NCBI GenBank assembly: GCA_934317185.1
Contig: CAKREJ010000108.1
Location: forward strand, 1 to 5,557
Reading direction: 5' to 3'
DNA length: 5,557 bases
Source: an uncultured Anaerobutyricum sp.
GTDB taxonomy: Bacteria; Bacillota; Clostridia; Lachnospirales; Lachnospiraceae
Shown here: in pieces, positions 1 through 5,548 of the stretch
Layout of the letters: every line of letters begins with the position of its first letter
Position numbering within the stretch: the first letter of the stretch is position 1
Position numbers and translations under genes: made by a program
The notes under the pieces: generated by a model
The model's database searches: none
The model's input: the letters and a program-made list of their open reading frames with translations, nothing else
What the model was told of the DNA's origin: nothing

Positions 1-812
1 TGCCAGATTTCTTCTCTTGAGAGTGAGAAGTTTTCGGCTACGATTCTGGCAATATCCATAAAATGATCATTCATCTGGTCAATATTCGGATACTTGTGGA
101 AGAGATACATCAGTTTCTTGATCCACTCGATTCCCTTATAGTCAAAGGGATCTTTTGATAAGATATCACTTACCTGATAAGGAAGAATCTGCATCCAGAT
201 GCTCATACGAGCCAGAAGATGCATTGTAAAATAAATCTGACGGGTAGAGCCATATTCGGCAGTATTAGTATAATGTTCACCGTAATACTGAATATTGTTT
301 ATTGTTTCTTTATGTAAAATATCTACTTTGCTATTATTAATATCGTACTTGACACGGATACCATAGCGATGCTTCAGCCATGCGGCATATCCACGACGTT
401 CTGCATGGTATTCAGACCAGTGCTGAAATAGCACAGTTTCAGGATCGTCAAATAACTGTTTGTAGGAAGTTAGATGATTCAGGCGAGCATAATCTTTGTA
501 ATCACAGATATGAGTAAGCTCATGGAAGACAAGACGATATACTTCGCAAAGAGGGGAGCGTCTTAAATAAGGTTCTTTAAATATAAGAGTAAATGGTTCA
601 TCCATATGCTTTGGATACTTCATGCAGGCAGCGACATGCTTCCAGTTCTTACGAGCGGTTGCCTCATCCAGACTGCGAGAGTCTTCGTTATTAAAACCAT
701 ACTTCTTCTGACAGGTATACATATCATCTGTCAGTATAATCTGAACGTTTAAATTCTTTATTTTAAAGAACTGAATATATGAATTCATAATTCTGTAAAT
801 TGTTTTCTTCAT
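1..812 (-). CDS. Putative zinc metallopeptidase with HExxH motif, partial (C-terminus beyond left edge)
   Basis: The reading frame is open from the ATG at 812-810 to the window edge, giving 270 complete codons and no stop, so the gene is cut by the window and not necessarily broken. Residues 97-101 read HELTH within VFHELTHICDY, the classic HExxH zinc-binding and catalytic signature. A second conserved-looking block, HWSEYHAERRGY (131-142), follows about 30 residues later; E134 or E138 could supply the third metal ligand, as in gluzincins. There is no signal peptide or membrane segment, so the product is probably cytosolic. The start is fixed by an in-frame TAA upstream with no other start codon in between, and by a GGGGG ribosome binding site 7 nt away. 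The HExxH assignment is seen directly; peptidase activity and substrate are inferred. I do not recognise the family. It is divergent from the L,D-transpeptidase gene and has its own promoter. Confidence 0.75.
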   Translation of the reverse strand, partial: MKKTIYRIMNSYIQFFKIKNLNVQIILTDDMYTCQKKYGFNNEDSRSLDEATARKNWKHVAACMKYPKHMDEPFTLIFKEPYLRRSPLCEVYRLVFHELTHICDYKDYARLNHLTSYKQLFDDPETVLFQHWSEYHAERRGYAAWLKHRYGIRVKYDINNSKVDILHKETINNIQYYGEHYTNTAEYGSTRQIYFTMHLLARMSIWMQILPYQVSDILSKDPFDYKGIEWIKKLMYLFHKYPNIDQMNDHFMDIARIVAENFSLSREEIW

Positions 813-819
813 AACACTG

Positions 820-824
820 CCCCC
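820..824 (-). promoter_or_regulatory. Weak ribosome binding site of the HExxH protein gene
   Basis: On the minus strand a GGGGG run lies 7 nt before the ATG at 812. It is a poor match to AGGAGG compared with the other genes of the window, which suggests lower translation. It is the only Shine-Dalgarno-like sequence ahead of this start. Confidence 0.45.
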
Positions 825-866
825 ATAGGACTCTGATAGAGCCTTATTCCCTTTTTATTAATAATC

Positions 867-895
867 AGTATAGCACAAAAGCTATAGAGCGTCAA
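867..895 (-). promoter_or_regulatory. Sigma-A promoter, extended -10, driving the HExxH protein gene
   Basis: On the minus strand the -35 box is TTGACG (895-890, 5 of 6 matches) and the -10 box is TATACT (872-867, 5 of 6), with a 17-nt spacer. A TG dinucleotide one base before the -10 makes it an extended -10 promoter. Transcription should start near 860, giving a leader of about 48 nt before the ATG at 812. This is one of the best promoter matches in the window. Confidence 0.8.
869..886. repeat. Inverted repeat TATAGC-N6-GCTATA over the promoter
   Basis: Two perfect 6-bp arms (869-874 and 881-886) are separated by 6 bp. The dyad covers most of the -10 box and the adjacent spacer of the leftward promoter, where a repressor operator would sit. 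A binding protein is inferred only; short AT-rich dyads also occur by chance. Confidence 0.4.
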
Positions 896-945
896 AATGT
901 ATACAAATATTGAAGTAAAGAGGCTTTTTTTCTACTTTTTTTCGC

Positions 946-974
946 TTGTTTCAAGGAAAAAAATGAACTATACT
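946..974 (+). promoter_or_regulatory. Probable sigma-A promoter of the L,D-transpeptidase gene
   Basis: The -10 box TATACT (969-974, 5 of 6) lies 17 nt after a poor -35 TTGTTT (946-951, 3 of 6). The T- and A-rich DNA upstream (926-942) could act as an UP element. The predicted start is near 981, leaving a leader of about 83 nt before the GTG at 1064. A weaker alternative is TTGTGG (981-986) with TATATA (1005-1010), spacer 18. Confidence 0.5.
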
Positions 975-1046
975 AGAGAATTGTGGGATGTTCTAAATAT
1001 TTCGTATATATTAGATATAGAATAACTCCGAGAGTGCATAAATTTG

Positions 1047-1055
1047 AAAAGGAGG
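1047..1055 (+). promoter_or_regulatory. Strong ribosome binding site that sets the GTG start of the transpeptidase
   Basis: AAAAGGAGG ends 8 nt before the GTG at 1064. It decides the start: the in-frame ATG at 983 has no such site and would place 27 polar residues before the membrane anchor, and the in-frame ATG at 1079 is 23 nt from the site. Confidence 0.85.
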
Positions 1056-1063
1056 AAAATAAA

Positions 1064-2449
1064 GTGGATAAAAATAAAATGGATAAAAAGAAAAAAATTG
1101 GATTAGCTGTATGTGGTGTGATTGCCCTGTACGTTGTCATTGCTGTGTTTTTTCAATACCATTATTTTATCGGAACAAAGGTAAATGGTTATTCTTGTGG
1201 ATTTCGAAGTGTTTCAAAAACAAAAGAATTAATCAGAGAAGACATTAAGTCATACAAGATTGTGATCAAGGAAAGAGATAAAAAGAAGGAAAGTATTTCA
1301 TCTTCTCAGGTAAAGCTTGCATTCAAAGATGACGGGAAGCTTGAAAATATTAAGGAAAGACAGAAGGGATATGCGTGGATTACAGCATTATTTCAGTCTC
1401 AGAACTACAAAGATGCGATTACATTAACAGTAGATGAGGATGCTTTTAATAATACATATAAAAATTTAAATGCATTTAATAAAGATATGGTAATTGCTCC
1501 GGTAGATGCATATTCTACATATGATGCGGCATCGAACAGCTACAGTATTGTTCCGGAGGTTTACGGAAATACAGTAAAAAGAAAGCAGTTTAAGCCAATT
1601 TTAAAGGAAGCCATCTTAAATATGGAGAAAAGTATCGATATAGAGAAAAAAGATTGTTATAAAAATCCTGTATATAAGAAAGATACAAAGGAAGTTGTTA
1701 AGGCAAATAAAACTTTGAATAAGTATGTGCAGGAAACGATTACATATGATTTTGATGACCGAACAGAACAACTGCATGGAAAAGACTTCAGCAAGTGGCT
1801 TTATGAAACAGATAAGCATGAGGTAAAGGTTCATAGCGAAATGGCAGCGAAATATATAAAGAAGCTTGCAAAAAAGTATGATACAGTAGGAATAAAAAGA
1901 CATTTTACATCTATATGTGGTAATGATGTAAGTGTCAGTGGAGGTACTTACGGCTGGAAGATCGATCAGGAAGAGGAAACTAAGAATCTGGTCAAAACAA
2001 TCAAAAAAGGTAAGTCAGTGAAGATAAAACCAGAATATGCTCACAGAGCAAAGAGCCGTAAAAAGTTTGATATCGGAAATACTTATGTAGAGGTAAGTTT
2101 GGGAGAACAGCATATGTGGTTCTATAAAAACGGAAAAACATTAGTTTCCACAGATGTTGTAACAGGAGATATAAGTAAGGGACATGGCACTCCAACGGGT
2201 GTTTATTATATTCTTTACAAGACAACAGATTATACATTAACTGGTCAGGGATATGCTTCTCATGTAGATTACTGGCTGCCGTTTATTCAGATAGGTGTAG
2301 GAATTCATGATTCTTCATGGCGAGGAAGTTACGGTGGAGGAATTTTCACTTACGATGGTTCTCATGGCTGTGTAAATACACCAAGAAGTGCTGTACAGAA
2401 AATCTATAATAATATCGAGTCTACCTACCCGGTTGTAGTGCATTGGTAA
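1064..2449 (+). CDS. L,D-transpeptidase (YkuD domain) with membrane anchor and peptidoglycan-binding region
   Basis: The 461-residue product cross-links peptidoglycan outside the membrane, joining the third residues of neighbouring stem peptides (3-3 links) by acyl transfer through an active-site cysteine. After a lysine-rich cytoplasmic start, residues 12-33 form one hydrophobic segment that anchors the protein. The middle part resembles peptidoglycan-binding 4 (YoaR-like) regions, with YSIVPEVYGN near 160-170 and GGTYGWKID near 294-302. The YkuD domain begins near residue 340 (TYVEVSLGEQ) and holds the catalytic block: H415 in GIHDSSW and SHGCVN with S433, H434 and nucleophile C436. The His-to-Cys spacing of 21 and the overall length match my recollection of Enterococcus faecium Ldtfm (466 residues, His421, Cys442). 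The GTG start is chosen for its ribosome binding site. Such enzymes resist most penicillins but are inhibited by carbapenems. The gene appears monocistronic, ending at a hairpin terminator. Confidence 0.93.
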   Translation: MDKNKMDKKKKIGLAVCGVIALYVVIAVFFQYHYFIGTKVNGYSCGFRSVSKTKELIREDIKSYKIVIKERDKKKESISSSQVKLAFKDDGKLENIKERQKGYAWITALFQSQNYKDAITLTVDEDAFNNTYKNLNAFNKDMVIAPVDAYSTYDAASNSYSIVPEVYGNTVKRKQFKPILKEAILNMEKSIDIEKKDCYKNPVYKKDTKEVVKANKTLNKYVQETITYDFDDRTEQLHGKDFSKWLYETDKHEVKVHSEMAAKYIKKLAKKYDTVGIKRHFTSICGNDVSVSGGTYGWKIDQEEETKNLVKTIKKGKSVKIKPEYAHRAKSRKKFDIGNTYVEVSLGEQHMWFYKNGKTLVSTDVVTGDISKGHGTPTGVYYILYKTTDYTLTGQGYASHVDYWLPFIQIGVGIHDSSWRGSYGGGIFTYDGSHGCVNTPRSAVQKIYNNIESTYPVVVHW

Positions 2450-2481
2450 ATGGCTTCAGATTGTGTAATTTATAAAAAATA

Positions 2482-2505
2482 AAAAAGTATTCTAAAAAGT
2501 ATTCT
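2482..2505. repeat. 12-bp tandem duplication, two copies
   Basis: AAAAAGTATTCT occurs twice in direct succession (2482-2493 and 2494-2505). The second copy is the outer half of the left terminator arm; the first copy lies just outside it and could pair with the same right arm. For leftward transcripts the duplication adds a second U-rich run after the hairpin. Confidence 0.8.
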
Positions 2506-2561
2506 ATCATAGCAACTAAATTCACACGTTTAAATTTTTTGCTACGATAGGATACTTTTTT
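2494..2561. terminator. Bidirectional rho-independent terminator between convergent genes
   Basis: A 21-bp stem is formed by 2494-2514 and 2540-2560 with one T-G wobble and one A-C mismatch; the 25-nt loop can form a further 4-bp TAAA/TTTA helix (2517-2520 with 2529-2532). Rightward transcripts end in six T (2556-2561). Leftward transcripts read five T (2498-2494) followed by more T-rich DNA. It sits 45 nt after the transpeptidase stop and 58 nt after the ATPase stop, so it should stop both. Confidence 0.88.
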
Positions 2562-2618
2562 CAGTGGCGTCCCTGTAGAGGTGGGGCTTCTTGCTGTAGG
2601 AGGATAAAGCGAATAGAA
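2562..2618. other. Short non-coding stretch, possible insertion-sequence end relic
   Basis: This 57-bp piece is richer in G than the rest of the intergenic DNA. On the minus strand 2592-2576 reads AAGAAGCCCCACCTCTA, which resembles, from memory, the right-end hairpin region following tnpB genes of IS200/IS605 elements. The expected complementary arm is absent or degraded (ACAGGGACGC follows) and no transposase fragment adjoins. Treat as a weak suggestion. Confidence 0.2.
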
Positions 2619-4322
2619 TTATAAATCAGTTAGAAGATTTGCGGTTGTTCGTATTTCTTTTTGCAGACGGTTACTGTGGCGGATTGATTGAATAATATCC
2701 TGTTCGGATAGAGTCGTTCTTTTGTTAAGTGCAGCATAGGAGAACGCCATTTCTAAAAGCGTCAGTGGCAGCTCAGGACGCTTTGTGGACTGGTCTGCCG
2801 GCTGGTTCTCAGGGGATGATATAGTAATCAGACTTCGTAGTATTTGTTCTGTTTTATCGGCAGAAAAGGTATTGCGTACTTTCGTTTCATATTCAATAGA
2901 AGGAATACTTCCGGAAAGAATGGAAAGTGTCAGTTCCACATCAGGCTCTTCAACTGTAATTGGATAAAAACGGCGTGACAGTGCTTTGTCCGGAAGAAGG
3001 AACTGATTATATTCTTCTTTTGTTGTAGCTCCGATAATTTTAATATCTCCACGATCAATATAAGGTTTTAACATATTCGAAATATCATTGTTGGAACTTT
3101 CGGTAGAGCCGGCACCGACTATGGTGTGAATCTCATCTATAAATAAAATGACATCCGGGTGTGCTTCAAGTTCTCCGGCAAGTTTTTTAATACGGTCTTC
3201 CATTTCTCCTACATATTTTGTTCCACTTAAAAGGGACGTTGTTGTTAACTTAAAAATTTTTTTATTTTTAAGAAGATCTGGGACATTCCCTTTTTGAAGC
3301 TGGTATGCTAATCCTTCCACAACAGATGTTTTACCGACACCGGCTTCTCCGATTAGAATCGGGGACTTCTTTGGAGAAATTAAAATTAATTCCAGATCAG
3401 CAATTTCCGGTTCTCGCCCAATCGCCGGATTCGCATGATAGATTCTGGTAGTCATATTATAGGCATATGTATTTAAAAATTCGCTGTCAACATAAGCATT
3501 GTTGAGATTTATAGAAGAAGATAAATCGACATCAGCAGGATTTGAAGAGATTGCTCCAATATTTTTATGGGTAGTAAACCACAGGGTTCTTGCAGCAAGG
3601 TAGGCGGCAAAGGAAGAAATATCTTCAGAAGATACTGATTGTAAAAATTGCTGTTCCCAGGCAAAAAATGCAGCGAGGAGAGAAGCTGTATCGTGAGGTG
3701 TTACAGATGGGTCTGATTCTAACAAAGAAGCAATGGAATCGAGCCAGTATTCCTTTTCATCGCCAAAAAGAGCCAGAGTATTAATTAGTATTTCAGCCAG
3801 AAGGTCTTCGCTAATAAAGTCATATTTTTTATAATCCGGTGCATGCTCTATAATTTTTCTTATGATAAGCTGTTTTTTATCGGATGATTTTATAAGCACA
3901 GAGTAAAATGACTTTTGTACTTTTTCGAAGAGAACCGTATTCATGAAACAGGGTTCAAGTGTTAACAAAATCCTGGAATAAGTAGAATAATAGGGTGTTT
4001 TTAATGCTTCAAGAAGGGACGTTGTATAAGCAAGCCAGACTTCTTTATTGAAGTTTTTATGTGATTCCAGTTGTTCTTTTAATTGAATACAGTCTGCAAA
4101 ATATTGATCAAAGGAAGATTTTTCTTCTGGAAATGAGACATTAAATCGTTCACGGACTAAATTGTGGATGTATTCCAGATATAGCTCGTCATCGTGAAAG
4201 GCTGAAATGTGAGCAGGGGAAAGAAACATACATTGTATACAAATAGTTTCCGGTGATAAAGGCTGCCCTCCTTCTTCTATGATAGAATAAGCTTTTATTA
4301 ATGTATTAGTGATAGAATCCAC
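2619..4322 (-). CDS. Single-module Clp/HSP100 D1-type AAA+ ATPase with unrecognised N-terminal half
   Basis: The 567-residue product has one AAA+ module close to the first ring (D1) of ClpA/ClpB/ClpC. Visible in order: NPAIGREPEI (298-307, the box that precedes D1), Walker A GEAGVGKT (325-332, K331), pore loop GTKYVGE (Y370), Walker B ILFIDEIH (D396, E397), sensor 1 GATT (T433) and arginine finger SRRF (R450, R451), then a C-terminal lid ending near 560. All residues for ATP hydrolysis and substrate threading are present. The second ring, the coiled-coil middle domain and a ClpP-docking loop are missing; ClpB and ClpC are usually above 800 residues. Residues 1-295 look helical and do not match the Clp N-domain. 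It starts with GTG, set by AGGAGG 8 nt upstream, and has its own promoter. A protein-remodelling ATPase or an adaptor-dependent unfoldase is plausible; substrate unknown. Calling it ClpB or ClpC would be an over-annotation. Confidence 0.85.
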   Translation of the reverse strand: MDSITNTLIKAYSIIEEGGQPLSPETICIQCMFLSPAHISAFHDDELYLEYIHNLVRERFNVSFPEEKSSFDQYFADCIQLKEQLESHKNFNKEVWLAYTTSLLEALKTPYYSTYSRILLTLEPCFMNTVLFEKVQKSFYSVLIKSSDKKQLIIRKIIEHAPDYKKYDFISEDLLAEILINTLALFGDEKEYWLDSIASLLESDPSVTPHDTASLLAAFFAWEQQFLQSVSSEDISSFAAYLAARTLWFTTHKNIGAISSNPADVDLSSSINLNNAYVDSEFLNTYAYNMTTRIYHANPAIGREPEIADLELILISPKKSPILIGEAGVGKTSVVEGLAYQLQKGNVPDLLKNKKIFKLTTTSLLSGTKYVGEMEDRIKKLAGELEAHPDVILFIDEIHTIVGAGSTESSNNDISNMLKPYIDRGDIKIIGATTKEEYNQFLLPDKALSRRFYPITVEEPDVELTLSILSGSIPSIEYETKVRNTFSADKTEQILRSLITISSPENQPADQSTKRPELPLTLLEMAFSYAALNKRTTLSEQDIIQSIRHSNRLQKEIRTTANLLTDL

Positions 4323-4330
4323 AATAAATT

Positions 4331-4336
4331 CCTCCT
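4331..4336 (-). promoter_or_regulatory. Strong ribosome binding site of the AAA+ ATPase gene
   Basis: A perfect AGGAGG on the minus strand lies 8 nt before the GTG at 4322-4320 and supports that non-ATG start. Confidence 0.88.
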
Positions 4337-4351
4337 GATTCTTTTTTCATA

Positions 4352-4380
4352 ATTATAAGGCATACATGGAAAAAAGTAAA
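4352..4380 (-). promoter_or_regulatory. Sigma-A promoter of the AAA+ ATPase gene
   Basis: On the minus strand a perfect TATAAT (4357-4352) lies 17 nt after TTTACT (4380-4375, 4 of 6 matches). The A/T tract just upstream (4379-4394) may act as an UP element. The predicted start near 4345 leaves a short leader of about 23 nt, just enough for the ribosome binding site. No heat-shock CIRCE or CtsR-type direct repeat was seen, unlike many clp genes. Confidence 0.75.
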
Positions 4381-4394
4381 AAAAATATTTTTTT
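4379..4394. repeat. Perfect 16-bp A/T palindrome (A7-TA-T7)
   Basis: Seven A, TA and seven T form a perfect palindrome that abuts and overlaps by two bases the -35 box of the leftward ATPase promoter. Such tracts bend DNA and can bind the RNA polymerase alpha subunit; a specific regulator is not implied. Confidence 0.6.
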
Positions 4395-4398
4395 CTTC

Positions 4399-4408
4399 GC
4401 TTTAAAGC
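4399..4408. repeat. Perfect 10-bp palindrome GCTTTAAAGC
   Basis: This palindrome sits between the two divergent -35 boxes (4375-4380 leftward, 4418-4423 rightward), a position from which one regulator could act on both promoters. Operator function is inferred from position only. Confidence 0.4.
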
Positions 4409-4417
4409 TAAAAAGTG

Positions 4418-4446
4418 TTGAATAAATAAAAAATTTATGGTAGGAT
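4418..4446 (+). promoter_or_regulatory. Probable extended -10 promoter of the DAHP synthase gene
   Basis: TTGAAT (4418-4423, 4 of 6) and TAGGAT (4441-4446, 4 of 6) are separated by 17 nt, and TGG directly before the -10 gives the extended -10 TG motif. The predicted start near 4453 leaves a leader of about 61 nt, too short for a T-box or a peptide-coding attenuator. Confidence 0.6.
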
Positions 4447-4497
4447 AAGGAAGATTTAATAATAAACAATTATTTTTACAAAAATGAAAGTGAATAA

Positions 4498-4502
4498 AGG
4501 AG
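4498..4502 (+). promoter_or_regulatory. Ribosome binding site that sets the DAHP synthase start
   Basis: AGGAG lies 11 nt before the ATG at 4514, slightly long but usable. The in-frame ATG at 4484 precedes this site and has only A/T-rich DNA before it; the ATGs at 4520 and 4526 are too far from it. Confidence 0.7.
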
Positions 4503-4513
4503 TACAGACGATT

Positions 4514-5548
4514 ATGGATATGGATATGAAATTTTTCAGGAAACTGCCGGTACCAAAGGATTTAAAAGAGCAGTTTCCTGCTGACGAGAGAATTGTAAAG
4601 ATTAAGCAGGAGAGAGATCCTGAAATTCGAAAAATTTTTGAGGGAAAGTCTGATAAATTATTATTGATCATAGGACCATGTTCTGCTGACAGGGAAGATG
4701 CGGTTCTTGATTATGTAACGAGATTATCAAAGGTGCAGGAGAAAGTCAAAGATAAGATTATGATTATCCCTAGAATATATACGAATAAGCCTCGTACGAC
4801 CGGTGGTGGATATAAGGGACTTGTTCATCAGCCGGATCCGGAGAAAAAACCGGATATGTTACAGGGAATCATCGCTGTTCGTGAGCTTCACCAGAGAGCA
4901 ATTCTTGAGAGTGGACTTACTTGTGCAGATGAGATGCTGTATCCGGAGAATCACCGATATGTTTCTGATTTATTATCTTATGTTGCGATTGGTGCACGTT
5001 CAGTAGAAGACCAGCAGCATCGTCTGACTGCAAGTGGTGTAGGTATTCCTGTAGGAATGAAGAATCCGACAGGTGGAGATTTATCGGTTATGATGAACTC
5101 TATTACTGCAGCACAGGGACAGCATGTGTTCTTATATCGTGGATGGGAGGTACAGTCACTTGGTAATCCATATGCTCATGCATTGTTAAGAGGATATGTA
5201 GATAAACACGGTAAGACATACGCTAACTATCATTATGAAGATTTGAATCAGTTGTTTGAGTTATATCAGGAACATGAATTAAAAAATCCAGGCGTGATCA
5301 TTGATACAAACCATGCAAATTCTGGTAAGCATTATCTGGAACAGATTCGTATTGCCAAAGAAGTAATGCATAGCTGTAAGCTTTCTAAAGACATCAAGGG
5401 ACTTGTAAAAGGTCTGATGATAGAAAGTTACATTGAAGACGGTAACCAGCCTGTTGGCGGTGGATGTTATGGTAAGTCCATTACAGATCCATGTCTTGGC
5501 TGGGAAAAATCAGAGCGTTTAATTTATGAGATTGCTGATTTATTATAA
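4514..5548 (+). CDS. aroF: 3-deoxy-7-phosphoheptulonate (DAHP) synthase, class I-alpha
   Basis: The 344-residue enzyme condenses phosphoenolpyruvate with erythrose 4-phosphate to DAHP, the first step of the shikimate pathway to Phe, Tyr and Trp; it is cytosolic and metal-dependent. The family fingerprint runs the full length: IGPCS (C56, metal), RIYTNKPRTT (R87, K92, phosphoenolpyruvate site), GARSVEDQQHR (R162), PVGMKN (K183), DTNHANSGK (H267, metal), MIESYIEDGNQ (E304, metal) and YGKSITDPCLGW (D325, metal). These align with E. coli AroG Cys61, Arg92, Lys97, Arg165, Lys186, His268, Glu302 and Asp326. Length is close to the 350 of the E. coli enzymes and no chorismate mutase domain is fused. 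Feedback specificity (Phe, Tyr or Trp) cannot be read here, so aroF is a family-level symbol; aroG or aroH would serve equally. The ATG at 4514 is chosen over 4484 for its ribosome binding site. Only 9 bases follow the stop, so any operon partner is outside. Confidence 0.95.
   Translation: MDMDMKFFRKLPVPKDLKEQFPADERIVKIKQERDPEIRKIFEGKSDKLLLIIGPCSADREDAVLDYVTRLSKVQEKVKDKIMIIPRIYTNKPRTTGGGYKGLVHQPDPEKKPDMLQGIIAVRELHQRAILESGLTCADEMLYPENHRYVSDLLSYVAIGARSVEDQQHRLTASGVGIPVGMKNPTGGDLSVMMNSITAAQGQHVFLYRGWEVQSLGNPYAHALLRGYVDKHGKTYANYHYEDLNQLFELYQEHELKNPGVIIDTNHANSGKHYLEQIRIAKEVMHSCKLSKDIKGLVKGLMIESYIEDGNQPVGGGCYGKSITDPCLGWEKSERLIYEIADLL

Noticed and set aside
993..1014. Possible TTCG-loop hairpin in the transpeptidase leader
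   Set aside because: The arms pair only with a 3-nt bulge and are almost entirely A-T, so stability is poor and a regulatory role is not supported.
1616..1903. Minus-strand open frame of 95 codons within the transpeptidase gene
   Set aside because: It is antisense to a well-supported gene, has no ribosome binding site that I can see, and encodes a low-complexity Phe/Ile/Cys-rich product typical of the reverse of AT-rich coding DNA.
2001..2237. Minus-strand open frame of 78 codons within the transpeptidase gene
   Set aside because: Antisense shadow of the YkuD-domain coding region; no promoter or recognisable protein features.
2598..2603. AGGAGG on the plus strand just before the end of the ATPase gene
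   Set aside because: No start codon follows at a usable distance and no open frame of interest begins there; it looks fortuitous or part of older intergenic DNA.
2785..2967. Plus-strand open frame of 60 codons inside the AAA+ gene
   Set aside because: Antisense to the conserved lid and arginine-finger region; composition follows the real gene on the other strand.
3590..3784. Plus-strand open frame of 64 codons inside the AAA+ gene
   Set aside because: Antisense shadow, rich in Arg, Gln and Lys, with no supporting signals.
2619..4322. Annotation of the AAA+ gene as a truncated or frameshifted clpB/clpC pseudogene
   Set aside because: The missing second ring could suggest decay, but the frame is clean, the motifs are intact, the lid is complete before the stop, a terminator follows, and no D2-like coding remnant lies downstream at 2450-2618.
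4447..4513. Possible T-box, riboswitch or attenuator ahead of the DAHP synthase gene
   Set aside because: The predicted leader is about 61 nt, AT-rich, without a stable hairpin, a T-box motif or an aromatic-rich leader peptide.
4456..4671. Minus-strand open frame of 71 codons over the DAHP synthase start and its leader
   Set aside because: It overlaps the 5' end of a certain gene in antisense and has no ribosome binding site; the hydrophobic product reflects AT-rich DNA.
4803..5006. Plus-strand open frame of 67 codons in another frame of the DAHP synthase gene
   Set aside because: Out-of-frame shadow of a conserved enzyme segment.
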